A stretch of DNA of 64,000 nucleotides, taken from NCBI RefSeq assembly GCF_030056705.1, contig NZ_JASHIC010000035.1, positions 18,015-82,014 of the forward strand. Direction: 5' to 3'. Positions 35,140 through 44,366 of the stretch are shown in pieces. Within the stretch, counting starts at the first letter, position 1, and each line of letters opens with the position of its first letter. The position numbers were made by a program, and so were the translations under genes. Origin of the DNA: Flectobacillus longus. Its GTDB lineage: Bacteria; Bacteroidota; Bacteroidia; Cytophagales; Spirosomataceae. A model generated the notes under the pieces. The model ran no database searches and was not told the DNA's origin. It was given only the letters and a program-made list of their open reading frames with translations.

Positions 35140-36681
35140 ATGAAAAAATATCTTTTTACACTTCTAGGCAAATTGCTGTGCTTGAGCCAATTGGCGCAAG
35201 CACAGCTTGAATTACCCGCTATTTTTAGCGATAACATGGTATTGCAGCAGAAAATGGCTATTCCTGTTTGGGGAAAATCGTGTCGAGGTTGTGAGGTGAA
35301 CGTTTCGTTTGATGGTTTTTTACTAAAAACTAAAACAGATAAGAATGGTAATTGGAAGATCAATATGCCTGCTCATGCCGCAGGAGGACCTTTTCAATTA
35401 CTGGTTACCTCTCAAAAACAGCGACTAGTTTTTCAAAATATTCTAGTGGGCGAAGTGTGGCTTTGTGCTGGTCAGTCCAATATGGAATTTCGTTTGGAAC
35501 AAACCAAAAATGCCAAACAAGAAATATCGCAAGCGGATAATGCTCAAATTCGATTGTTTCGCATGACACCCCGTGCTGTGGCTCGTCCCCTGTCTAAGGT
35601 GGTATTTAGTGATAGTCTTTTGTCTGCTTTACAAGGAGGAAAGTTTTATGAGCCTACAAGCTGGCAACTATGTACGCCCGAAACGGCCGCTAAATTTTCG
35701 GCGGTGGGTTATTATTTTGGTAAACAAATACAGCAAAAGCTCAATGTCCCAATTGGGTTAATTTGTAATGCCGTTGGTGGAACTACTACCCAAGCTTATA
35801 TCGATTCGGCAAGTTTGGCTTCGCATCCTCAGTTACAGCAGTTTGTGGATAAAGATTGGTTACAAAAAGCCCAAGATATTCATCCTTGGGTATTGGAACG
35901 AAGTAATGAAAATTTGGCTCTTGTGCTACAGGATGCTACGCCCAATCGTAAATTATTACATCCTTTTGCGGGTTCTTTCTTGTTTAATAATGGCATAAAA
36001 CCTCTAGCGCCCTTTGCCATCAAAGGTGTGATTTGGTATCAGGGCGAATCCAATGCCACACATCCCGAAATTCACAAGCCTTTGTTTGAGGCTTTGGTAA
36101 AAAGCTGGCGAGAAACATGGAATCAAGGTGATTTTCCTATTTATACAGTCCAGCTTCCTGCTATTGCTAATCGTTCTGGTTGGCCTGCTTTTCGTGCAAG
36201 TCAGTTTGAGTTGAGTCAAAAAATTAACAACGTTGGAATGGTTGTGAGTATCGACACTGGGGATTCATTGGATGTTCACCCGACTGATAAAAAGCCTATT
36301 GGCGAGCGACTGAGTTTATTAGCTTTGGCCAAAACCTATCAGTTATCCCTTGATTATTCAGGACCTATTGTTAAAGAATATCAACAAAAAGGAAATATTA
36401 TCGAACTTAGCTTTGACTTTGCCAGACAACTGCAAACCAGTGATGGATTAAATCCCAGAGGCTTTATCTTGCAAGGATTTAATCTAGGAGGAACAGAAGC
36501 ATCTTTTTTTTATCCAGAAAAAATAGCGCTTTTTTCTAATAAAATAATCCTTACTTTGCCTTTGGATAAACAGGTTACGCAAATCAATTACGCATGGTTA
36601 CCCAATCCAAAATGTAATATCGTCAACGAGGCTAATTTACCATTGATGCCATTTAAAATAGAATTAAAAGGAAATTTTTAA
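35140..36681 (+). CDS. Sialate O-acetylesterase
   Basis: The 513-residue protein has a signal peptide (MKKYLFTLLGKLLCLSQLAQ), the family's N-terminal strand (LPAIFSDNMVLQQKMAIPVW), the nucleophile motif AGQSNMEF (S113), VIWYQGESNATHPE, and a late DTGDSLDVHPTDKKPIGERL that holds the Asp/His residues. It removes O-acetyl groups from sialic acids (typically at O-9), which otherwise block sialidase and lyase. It is co-directional, 6 bp after the hexosaminidase gene. The closest characterised relative by role is NanS or EstA of Bacteroides-type loci. Confidence 0.92.
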   Translation: MKKYLFTLLGKLLCLSQLAQAQLELPAIFSDNMVLQQKMAIPVWGKSCRGCEVNVSFDGFLLKTKTDKNGNWKINMPAHAAGGPFQLLVTSQKQRLVFQNILVGEVWLCAGQSNMEFRLEQTKNAKQEISQADNAQIRLFRMTPRAVARPLSKVVFSDSLLSALQGGKFYEPTSWQLCTPETAAKFSAVGYYFGKQIQQKLNVPIGLICNAVGGTTTQAYIDSASLASHPQLQQFVDKDWLQKAQDIHPWVLERSNENLALVLQDATPNRKLLHPFAGSFLFNNGIKPLAPFAIKGVIWYQGESNATHPEIHKPLFEALVKSWRETWNQGDFPIYTVQLPAIANRSGWPAFRASQFELSQKINNVGMVVSIDTGDSLDVHPTDKKPIGERLSLLALAKTYQLSLDYSGPIVKEYQQKGNIIELSFDFARQLQTSDGLNPRGFILQGFNLGGTEASFFYPEKIALFSNKIILTLPLDKQVTQINYAWLPNPKCNIVNEANLPLMPFKIELKGNF

Positions 36682-36721
36682 AACGGATTTTACGATAAAA
36701 AACATATTTAACATATCATCT

Positions 36722-37405
36722 ATGAAAATCAGATTTGCAATAGGCTGTGTATTCGGCCTATTTTTTGCCTTTATGGCACAGGCTCAACAAGTAAAGTATC
36801 GTTTTCCAGATTCCTTATTTTCAACCTATTACCACCAAAGAGTAGCTCTTTTTAAAGTTTTGCCCAAAACCTCAAAAGATATCATTATGTTGGGCAATAG
36901 TATTACCGACGGTGGAGAATGGGCTGAAATGTTTCAAAATTCTCATATTAAAAACAGAGGTATCAGTGGCGATATTAGCGCAGGAGTTTTGAACAGAATC
37001 GATGAAGTTGCTGAAAGAATGCCAACAAAAGTATTTTTATTAATAGGCACAAATGATTTGGCAAGAGGTATTTCACCTGATAGCGTGGTCAAAAATATTC
37101 GTCAGATTGTGGCAATTTTGCATGAAACATCGCCTAAAACGCAGATTTTTGTACAAAGTATTTTTCCTGTGAATGAGTCTTTCAAGAAATTCGGAGGGCA
37201 TACTAGCAAAAAGGCTGAAATCATTCAAGTAAATCAGTCTTTGAAAAGTTTGAGCGAATCAATGCCATTTGTTTACGTTGATGTATATACAAGTTTGGTA
37301 GACGAAACAGGTCGCATGAATCCACGATTTACCAATGATGGACTTCATTTGTTAGGAGAGGGATATTTAGCATGGAAAAAAGTGATTGAAAAGTATCTCA
37401 AGTAG
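36722..37405 (+). CDS. SGNH/GDSL-type esterase
   Basis: The 227-residue protein has a signal peptide (MKIRFAIGCVFGLFFAFMAQ, cleaved near AQA) and all SGNH blocks: GNSITDGGEW (nucleophile S60), GISGDISAGVLNR, LIGTNDLARG and the C-terminal NDGLHLLGEGY with the catalytic Asp and His. Such enzymes often deacetylate glycans, so a second deacetylase for sialoglycans is a natural reading, but the substrate is not shown. It lies 40 bp after the sialate O-acetylesterase. Confidence 0.9.
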   Translation: MKIRFAIGCVFGLFFAFMAQAQQVKYRFPDSLFSTYYHQRVALFKVLPKTSKDIIMLGNSITDGGEWAEMFQNSHIKNRGISGDISAGVLNRIDEVAERMPTKVFLLIGTNDLARGISPDSVVKNIRQIVAILHETSPKTQIFVQSIFPVNESFKKFGGHTSKKAEIIQVNQSLKSLSESMPFVYVDVYTSLVDETGRMNPRFTNDGLHLLGEGYLAWKKVIEKYLK

Positions 37406-37427
37406 AAATTAATAATAGCTCATTTAT

Positions 37428-38066
37428 ATGTTGCCCGAAGAGAAAATTTATAACTATCTAAATAAACGTTGTGCCCCTCAACATCCTGATTTTATATTGG
37501 TATTGGGAAGCAGTGATTTGCGTGTACCGAAGTTTGCGGCTGAGTATTTTTTGCAAAATCCTGTAAGTTATGTCATCGTTTCAGGTGGTTTGGGAAAAAT
37601 TACCGATGAAATCTGGACGGAGGCAGAAGCACAAATGTTTTCCAAAGTCATGATAGATTTGGGCGTACCACCCGAGAAGATTTATTTAGAAGAAGAGGCC
37701 TCTAACACAGGTGAAAATATTCTTTTTTCTAAAAAAATTATTGAACAATACAACTTACCACATCATGAAGGTTTGTTGATTGCCAAACCTTATATGACTC
37801 GCCGAGCTTATAATACCGCCTCTCAACAGTGGACTGAGGTAAAATGGTCGACCGCAGCCGAACCACTGACTTATCATGAATATTTAGATTTGGTAGACGA
37901 TAAAGAAACCTTTATTCACTTGATTGTAGGCGATTTGCAACGTATAAAGATTTACGGAGAAATTGGGTTTCAGATTCCAGAGCAAGTTCCTGAGGATGTT
38001 TGGTCTGCATTTAAAGAGTTAGTTGACAGAGGATATAATCGATATGTCATTGATGATATTAGGTAA
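37428..38066 (+). CDS. YdcF/ElyC-like DUF218 protein
   Basis: The 212-residue protein matches the DUF218 fold: ILVLGSSDLRVP near the start, YVIVSGGLGKITDEIWTEAE, the IYLEEEASNTGENILFSKKI segment that is the family's most conserved stretch, and LLIAKPYMTRRAYNTASQQW. It lacks a signal peptide or membrane helices and is therefore probably cytoplasmic. Relatives bind nucleotides or act in envelope metabolism, but biochemical function is poorly defined. It is the last gene of the sialate operon, 22 bp after the SGNH esterase. Confidence 0.82.
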   Translation: MLPEEKIYNYLNKRCAPQHPDFILVLGSSDLRVPKFAAEYFLQNPVSYVIVSGGLGKITDEIWTEAEAQMFSKVMIDLGVPPEKIYLEEEASNTGENILFSKKIIEQYNLPHHEGLLIAKPYMTRRAYNTASQQWTEVKWSTAAEPLTYHEYLDLVDDKETFIHLIVGDLQRIKIYGEIGFQIPEQVPEDVWSAFKELVDRGYNRYVIDDIR

Positions 38067-38140
38067 GAGTTCTTCTTAACACAAGCATGAGTCATTTCAA
38101 ATTTAGTGATTGGGCGCATGAATGATTATTTTTAATCTAG

Positions 38141-38186
38141 ATTTTACTTGTAGAGACGCAATGCTTTGCGTCTCTACAAGTAAAAT
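38141..38186. terminator. Bidirectional hairpin (repeat-derived) between converging operons
   Basis: Perfect 20-bp arms: ATTTTACTTGTAGAGACGCA (38141-38160) and its complement (38167-38186), with loop ATGCTT. The arm ends give A and T runs in both directions, as expected for a two-way terminator. The core GTAGAGACGCAATGC is, from memory, a widespread repeat in Bacteroidota and cyanobacteria. A further fragment, AATCACTCATTCACTCAA (38188-38205), matches the repeat at 14986-15010. Confidence 0.75.
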
Positions 38187-38220
38187 TAATCACTCATTCA
38201 CTCAACCACAAATCACTCAA

Positions 38221-39363
38221 TTATTTTAATTTAACAGGAAAACCATTTCTGACTTCTTCGCTGGCGGTTTTTACAAGCTTATCACCTTCTTTTAAGTCGC
38301 CAAAAATTTCAATTTTACCATCTGCTTCACGACCTTTTTCTACGTCTATCCACTCGGCATTGCCATTGACAATCTTGATAACAAAAATTCTCTCTGGCGC
38401 ACTTACTACCGCAGATTTTGGCACCACAAAAGTAGGAACTTGCGAAGGCATATTCAATTTGACTTCTGCAATCATGCCTGGGAGTAGTTTCTTACTCGAA
38501 TTATCAATATCCATCTCAATTCGCTCTGCTCGGAGTTTGGTGTCCAATGCTCCTGCCACACGTTTGATTTGCGCTTTGAATAGTTCATTTGGTCGAGACC
38601 TTACTCGGAAACTAATCGTACTCTGTGGTGATAAATAGGCGGTGTACATTTCTGGAATTGCTACCGCCAAACGAAGTACTTTTTGATTTTGTAAGAAAAA
38701 CATCGGTTTATCCGACCCTTTTCCCGATGGTCCTACATAAGCGCCCAAACTAATATTACGTACCGAAATCGTACCATCAAATGGTGCACGAACTTCTAAG
38801 TAGTTTTTGGTATCTGCAATTTCCTTATAATTAGCTTTTGCTGCTTCTAACAAAGCAAAATCAGCATTTTTACGCGCCAAAGCTTGATCTAATTCGTTTG
38901 GTGAGATAGTCCCAGGTGTTTGGGAGGTATGATACAAACGATCATAATTGGCTTTGCTAGCAATATAAATAGCTTCTTGTGATTTTAAACGAGAAGAAGA
39001 TGCTGTCAACTGCGCTGTGATTTCTGGTGCGTCCAAGCTTGCCAATAATTGTCCTGCACGTACTTCAGAACCTACATCGACAGTCATTTGGCGTACAAAA
39101 CTGTTGACTTTTGCGTAAAGTTCTACATCTTGCTTGGCTGTTAGTTCACCTGGTAATTGTAGTGAAGCCGTCATTTTTTCTTTTGCTAAAGAAAAACCTT
39201 CTACGCTAGGAATCGTTGGTGCTGAGGCTGTTTTTTCTTTATGCTCAGATTTAGCTTCAGACTCGCCACAACTTGTAAATATCACAGAACTTAATACTAA
39301 TCCCGTGGCAAAAAGGGTATATCTAAAAACAGTTGGATAATTCATAACTTTTGTCAGTTGCAT
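38221..39363 (-). CDS. RND efflux periplasmic adaptor (HlyD/MFP family)
   Basis: The 380-residue protein has a membrane-targeting leader ending in VLSSVIFTSCGESEAK, probably a lipoprotein (Cys32). Domains in order are a barrel-sandwich (LPGELTAKQDVELYAKVNSF, QLLASLDAPEITAQLTASSS), a helical hairpin (LKSQEAIYIASKANYDRLYH to AAKANYKEIADTKNY), the closing lipoyl half (LEVRAPFDGTISVRNISLGA) and membrane-proximal strands. It bridges the RND pump to TolC. It is last in the operon, 9 bp after the pump gene. Substrates are unknown. Confidence 0.92.
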   Translation of the reverse strand: MQLTKVMNYPTVFRYTLFATGLVLSSVIFTSCGESEAKSEHKEKTASAPTIPSVEGFSLAKEKMTASLQLPGELTAKQDVELYAKVNSFVRQMTVDVGSEVRAGQLLASLDAPEITAQLTASSSRLKSQEAIYIASKANYDRLYHTSQTPGTISPNELDQALARKNADFALLEAAKANYKEIADTKNYLEVRAPFDGTISVRNISLGAYVGPSGKGSDKPMFFLQNQKVLRLAVAIPEMYTAYLSPQSTISFRVRSRPNELFKAQIKRVAGALDTKLRAERIEMDIDNSSKKLLPGMIAEVKLNMPSQVPTFVVPKSAVVSAPERIFVIKIVNGNAEWIDVEKGREADGKIEIFGDLKEGDKLVKTASEEVRNGFPVKLK

Positions 39364-39372
39364 GTTGGAATC

Positions 39373-42300
39373 TTATTTTGATTGATAGATAGTCGGGATA
39401 AAATGCTTGCTTTCTTCGTCTTCTGGATCGAGTGAAACCGATTCAGTCGTGGTTGTTTCTTGGAACCAGGCAAAAACTAATGGTAAAAATACCAAAGCCG
39501 CAAATGTCGAAGCCAATAGTCCCCCAATTACAGCACGCGCTAAAGGTGAGGTTTGGTCTCCTCCTTCGCCCAAGCCCGAAGCCATTGGAATCATACCAAC
39601 CACCATCGCTACACTGGTCATCAAAATCGGACGCAGACGCAAAGACGCCGCCTCACGTGCAGACTTGAGCGCATTGCCATTATGTTTACGCAAATGCTCG
39701 GCATTGGTAATCATCAATACGGCATTGGCAATAGATACCCCCACCGACATAATAATTCCCATATACGATTGTAAGTTCAGGGTCGAGCGAGTCATTACTA
39801 ACATGAGCAATGCTCCTAAAATTACCGCAGGAACCGTTGTAAGCACCACAAAAGATACTTTGAACGATTGAAAATTAGCAGCCAACATCAAGAAAATCAC
39901 CACAATGGCTACTAACAAACCCGACTGTAAACTATCTAGTGTTTCGGTCAATACTTTACTCAAACCTACTGGCTCAATCGTCAAACCACGAGGAAGTTCC
40001 CCAAGGGAATCCAAAGCTTTGGTTACGCCTGTAGTAGCTGTACCCAAATCAGTTTTGTACAAATTGGCAGTAACCGAAATCACTGGAACCGCTCCTAAGT
40101 TGTCATTTTCGCCATACGTTTTACTTGGTGTAATCGTAGCAACATCACTCAATACAGGTCGGCTAGCATTTCTTGTAATAGGAATCTCGCCAATATCCTG
40201 AATACTTTTAAGCTGATTTTCAGGAACTTGAACTTGAACGCTATAAGTCTGATTTGATTTTTCATCTACCCAAACACTTTTATCTGTGTAGCGCGACGAC
40301 GAAGTTGAAGCGGTAATAGAACGAGATATTTCGGCAATATCAATACCCAATTGTGCTGCACGAACACGGTCGATAGAAATATTGATAGCAGGATAGTTGG
40401 TTGATTGACCTATTTGAACATCTCTCAAATAAGGTAACTCATTCAATTTTTCTATGACCTTTTTGGCATACTCCTCATTATTTTTCTTATTTCTTCCCGA
40501 AATTCGAACCTCGATTGGTGTTGGCGAACCTTGACTTAATATCTTGTCTGTCAATTCAATAGGCTCAAAAGATAATTGAATATCAGGTACTTTTGCTTTT
40601 ACTTTTTCCCGAAGCTCTTCTTTTAAATCTTCCAAATTCACTTTATAGTGCTCTTCCAATTGAACTTGTAAAACCGCTTCGTGTGGTCCACTCATAAACA
40701 AATAAATAGGACTGGTAGAAAATAGCCCAGGGTGTTGTCCGACAAAAGCCGAAGTAATAGAGATGTTTTCTCTACCTACCATCTGTTCTAAAATACTAAC
40801 TGTCTGAATCAATTTTTGCTCTGTGCGCTCAATACGAGTACCTTCTTTGGCACGAATACGTACCTGAAACTGACCGCCATTGGCTCTTGGCAATACATCA
40901 CGACCAATATTTTTGAGTAAAAAGAACGCCGCCACACTTGCCAACACTAAATAGCTACCTACAACCAATTTGCGATGCGGTAATAGTCTATCCAGAAAAG
41001 CCATAAAGCGAGTTTTGAATCGGTCAAACACTCCTAGTTTAGTAGGTTTTGGTTCTGGCTCCACTAATACTTTTTTCTGATTTAAAGTATCCTTTTCTGA
41101 CTCAGGACTCAAACCTGTCATTTGGAACTCCTCATCTTCTGTTATGGGATGACCCGCTTGTTTGGCATGAGCTTTAGCGTGACCTTTCATCATCCAGTTG
41201 GCCATAATTGGCACAAAAGTTTGAGAAAGTAAAAACGAAACCAACATCGAAAAACCAATCGCTAACGATAAAGGCAAAAACAAAGCACCTGGAATACCTT
41301 TCATGGTAAAGGCTGGTGCAAAAACCGCCAAAATACAAAAGAGAATCAGCAATTTTGGAAAAGCAATTTCTTTACAAGCATCCCAAATGGCTAGTGCTTT
41401 GGGTTTGCCCATGTCCAGATGCTGGTGAATATTCTCAATCGTTACGGTAGATTCATCTACCAAAATACCAATTGCCAAAGACAAACCACTGAGTGTCATA
41501 ATATTGATGGTTTGTCCGCACAAATACAAAAACAAAACACCTGAGATAATCGACGTTGGAATGGTCATAATAACAATCAAAGCACCACGTGTATCTCCCA
41601 AGAAAAGTAATACCATCAAACCCGTCAAAACCGCACCGATGGCACCTTCGCTCATCAAGCTTTTTACGGCATTCATTACATATACACTTTGGTCAAACTC
41701 GTAAGACAACTGTACATCTTCAGGCAATTGACTTTTAAATTTGGGAAGATTCTTTTTCAAATCTTGGACTACATCCCAAGTCGAGGCATCGGCCGATTTG
41801 GTGATAGCCATATACACAGAGCGTTTGCCGTTGACCAAAGCATAACTAGTAGTAATATCCGCAGCATCTTCCACCTTTGCTACGTCACGTAGGTACAAGT
41901 TGGCAACTCCTCCTTTAAAAATTGGAATATCCTGAAAATCTTCAATTTTTTTAATGGTTGTATTTACTGGCGTAATATAATTTACATCGCCAATACGAAC
42001 GTTTCCAGAAGGTGAAGTTTGGTTATTGAGTCGAATAGCCTCGACAATTTGGTCTGGCGTAATATTGTGCGCCCGCATCAGCTCAGGGTCGGCTTTTATG
42101 ACCACTGTTCGGATATTACCTCCAAATGGTGGTGGCGCCACCAATCCTGGAATTGAGGTAAATGACGAACGGATATAAGTATTTGCTAAGTCGAGCAATT
42201 CGTTATTTGACCGAACATCACTGGTCAATACCAACTGTCCAACGGGTAAAGTTGAGGCATCAAAACGCAAAATAAAAGGCGGTTGTGAACCGGGAGGAAA

Positions 42301-42654
42301 TATGGCTTGGGCACGGTTACTAAACGCCGATACTTCGGCAGCAGCTTGTGCCATATTTGTACCTTGATAAAAGGTTAACTTCATCAAGGTAAGTCCCTGA
42401 ATATTTTTGGTTTCGATACTTTTTACCCCCGAAACATACAAAAGGAGGTTGACATACTGCTTGCCAAAAAAAGCCTCCATTTGGGTAGGAGTGTATCCAC
42501 CAAAAGGGTGCGAAATATAAATAACAGGTAAGTTCATATCTGGAAAAATATCCACTTTAATATTGCGGACTGCATTTATTCCAAAAAAGACCATACCTGC
42601 CACCAATACCAAAATAGTAATGGGTTTGCGTAGGGCTGTTCTAATTAAATTCAT
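39373..42654 (-). CDS. RND efflux permease (AcrB/NolG-like)
   Basis: The 1093-residue inner-membrane pump has the duplicated RND plan: helix 1 (TALRKPITILVLVAGMVFFG), a large periplasmic porter domain, helices 2-6, a cytosolic linker with charged residues (about 495-550), then helix 7, the second porter domain and helices 8-12. FFGKQYVNLLLYVSGVKSI and TGLMVLLFLGDTRGALIV are RND signatures. In helix 4 the proton-relay position reads LVDESTVTIEN (D400-E401) rather than the Asp-Asp of AcrB, and helix 10 reads VSIANAVLM, lacking the AcrB lysine. It is therefore a divergent branch; the exported compounds are unknown. Confidence 0.92.
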   Translation of the reverse strand: MNLIRTALRKPITILVLVAGMVFFGINAVRNIKVDIFPDMNLPVIYISHPFGGYTPTQMEAFFGKQYVNLLLYVSGVKSIETKNIQGLTLMKLTFYQGTNMAQAAAEVSAFSNRAQAIFPPGSQPPFILRFDASTLPVGQLVLTSDVRSNNELLDLANTYIRSSFTSIPGLVAPPPFGGNIRTVVIKADPELMRAHNITPDQIVEAIRLNNQTSPSGNVRIGDVNYITPVNTTIKKIEDFQDIPIFKGGVANLYLRDVAKVEDAADITTSYALVNGKRSVYMAITKSADASTWDVVQDLKKNLPKFKSQLPEDVQLSYEFDQSVYVMNAVKSLMSEGAIGAVLTGLMVLLFLGDTRGALIVIMTIPTSIISGVLFLYLCGQTINIMTLSGLSLAIGILVDESTVTIENIHQHLDMGKPKALAIWDACKEIAFPKLLILFCILAVFAPAFTMKGIPGALFLPLSLAIGFSMLVSFLLSQTFVPIMANWMMKGHAKAHAKQAGHPITEDEEFQMTGLSPESEKDTLNQKKVLVEPEPKPTKLGVFDRFKTRFMAFLDRLLPHRKLVVGSYLVLASVAAFFLLKNIGRDVLPRANGGQFQVRIRAKEGTRIERTEQKLIQTVSILEQMVGRENISITSAFVGQHPGLFSTSPIYLFMSGPHEAVLQVQLEEHYKVNLEDLKEELREKVKAKVPDIQLSFEPIELTDKILSQGSPTPIEVRISGRNKKNNEEYAKKVIEKLNELPYLRDVQIGQSTNYPAINISIDRVRAAQLGIDIAEISRSITASTSSSRYTDKSVWVDEKSNQTYSVQVQVPENQLKSIQDIGEIPITRNASRPVLSDVATITPSKTYGENDNLGAVPVISVTANLYKTDLGTATTGVTKALDSLGELPRGLTIEPVGLSKVLTETLDSLQSGLLVAIVVIFLMLAANFQSFKVSFVVLTTVPAVILGALLMLVMTRSTLNLQSYMGIIMSVGVSIANAVLMITNAEHLRKHNGNALKSAREAASLRLRPILMTSVAMVVGMIPMASGLGEGGDQTSPLARAVIGGLLASTFAALVFLPLVFAWFQETTTTESVSLDPEDEESKHFIPTIYQSK

Positions 42655-42658
42655 AGAA

Positions 42659-44050
42659 TTATCTAGCTTGTTTCATGAGTAAATCGGCATCACCAGAACT
42701 GGCTGCTTTGAGCAATAGGGCTTGCCATACGTTGGCATAAGCTACGTTGATATTGGTTTCGGCTCTGTTCAATACAAAAAGCGCTTGAGTAAGATCAATG
42801 ATATTCGACAAACCATTTTTGTATAATAATGCCTTTTGATTATAAGCAGTACGTGCCGCCTCCAACTGAATAGGAGCTTCGTGATAACTTGCCAACGCAT
42901 TTTGGATACGCTGATCTGCCAAAACAACCTGATTTTGTAGTTGCAAACTCATTTGTTCGTATTCATAGCGCAGCCCTTCTCGCAATAATTTTTGTGATTC
43001 TATTTGCTTATTGATTTTGGTTGGAGCCATAAAATTCCAAAATATCCCTGCACCCACTAAAAAGTTGCTTCTAGTAGGAACTACTCCTCCAAAATATGAA
43101 CCATCAATATGATGATTATCAGGAGTGTAGTCATTTTTAAAACCAGAACCTTTGGTCTGAAAAGCACCAAAAAGGTTTACCGTAGGGAGCTTATTTCTTT
43201 CATATAAAACTTGTTGTTTTTCGGCTAAAGTAATTCTTGAAGCATACCATTGAAGAGTTGGATTTTGTTCAATAGACTGAGCTGTTTCCAAGCTTTTGGG
43301 AATACTGATAAAATATAAACTGTCCAAATCAAAAGCTTGAGGAGACTTGTTGAGAAATTGCGCCAACTGTGCATTTGCCTGAATTTCAAGGTTTTTGGCA
43401 TCAATAATCCCCTGACGTGCATTAGAGACTTCTGCATTGGCAATAGATGAATCAACGCCAGCATTCAAGCCATTTTTGGCACGTGCTTTTACTACATCTT
43501 GTAAAGCAGTAACACGTTTGAGATTTGCCTGACTGACTTCCACAAATTTTTGTGCTGCCAATACATTAAAATAAGCTGCACCGATTTTCATGCTGTGCGC
43601 AAATTTTTCTTGTAGTACATCCAAAGAATCACGTGCTACTTGTGACTTTGCCAAGTCGAGCGTAGCATCCAAACGCCCAAAAGAATACGCCTCCCAGTTG
43701 ATATTGGTAGCATAAAGCGCCCCAAAAGCGGTGTTCCAGTTTTGGGAAGTTGAGCTTGGCCCCGAAGCCGCTATACCTACACCTTTATACGAGTACAGTG
43801 GACCAAATTGTCCGTTGGCTGTTCCGTAGTTTTGTTGAATGGCAGTGTTTACATCAGGCAAAAATTGTCTTCTGGCATTTTCAACCATGACAGTCGAAGC
43901 ACTCTGATAACTTTTTTTGGCCTTGATAGAATTGTAGTTTTGCAAACCCGTTTGGATTGCTTCCGAAAGAGTAAATACTGGTTTTTGTGCAAAAGCAGGC
44001 CGAAGCAAGCAAAAGCAACACAAAAACATGAACAAGGATTTTAGAGACAT
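42659..44050 (-). CDS. TolC-family outer-membrane efflux protein
   Basis: From the ATG at 44048-44050 the product is 463 residues starting with a signal peptide (MSLKSLFMFLCCFCLLRPAF, cleaved near AFA). Two repeated outer-membrane-efflux-protein units of long coiled-coil helices follow: TLSEAIQTGLQNYNSIKAKK at the start and QKALLYKNGLSNIIDLTQAL near the end are typical TolC repeat sequences. An earlier ATG at 44089 would spoil the signal peptide. It is first in the operon with pump and adaptor, 4 bp ahead of the pump gene. Confidence 0.92.
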   Translation of the reverse strand: MSLKSLFMFLCCFCLLRPAFAQKPVFTLSEAIQTGLQNYNSIKAKKSYQSASTVMVENARRQFLPDVNTAIQQNYGTANGQFGPLYSYKGVGIAASGPSSTSQNWNTAFGALYATNINWEAYSFGRLDATLDLAKSQVARDSLDVLQEKFAHSMKIGAAYFNVLAAQKFVEVSQANLKRVTALQDVVKARAKNGLNAGVDSSIANAEVSNARQGIIDAKNLEIQANAQLAQFLNKSPQAFDLDSLYFISIPKSLETAQSIEQNPTLQWYASRITLAEKQQVLYERNKLPTVNLFGAFQTKGSGFKNDYTPDNHHIDGSYFGGVVPTRSNFLVGAGIFWNFMAPTKINKQIESQKLLREGLRYEYEQMSLQLQNQVVLADQRIQNALASYHEAPIQLEAARTAYNQKALLYKNGLSNIIDLTQALFVLNRAETNINVAYANVWQALLLKAASSGDADLLMKQAR

Positions 44051-44366
44051 AGTTTTATAAGAAATTAACGACTTTGGTATCTTTGCCACAAAGCCTCATA
44101 TCATTAATAATTGTTGAGAAAACAGACGTATTAACGCTTGATTAATTCAAATTTTCAGCAAGATTTTGAGGAGATTTTGAAGTTTCAACAAAATTGAACA
44201 GTTTTTATGCTGTGTCCTGTTCTATAGTACCAATATGATACAATAATTGTAGTATTTTAAGAAGAATGAATTTGATTCGTTAAAGGAAAAGGATAAAATC
44301 AAGAAAATATTGATACCGTTAGAACTTCAAATTTGCTTCAAAAAGAATTTTCTATTTTAGGCACTT
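44051..44366. other. Divergent spacer between efflux operon and response regulator
   Basis: 316 bp with no recognised gene. It must hold both promoters. A plus-strand TATCTTTG (44079-44086) fits TAnnTTTG but is too far from the response-regulator start to be convincing. No clear direct repeat for an OmpR-type regulator was identified by eye. Confidence 0.4.

Noticed and set aside
39407..39871. Plus-strand open frame of 154 codons
   Set aside because: It is antisense to the RND permease gene and shows no family features.
44079..44086. TATCTTTG as the response-regulator promoter
   Set aside because: It lies about 280 bp from the start codon and has no -33 partner; probably a chance match.
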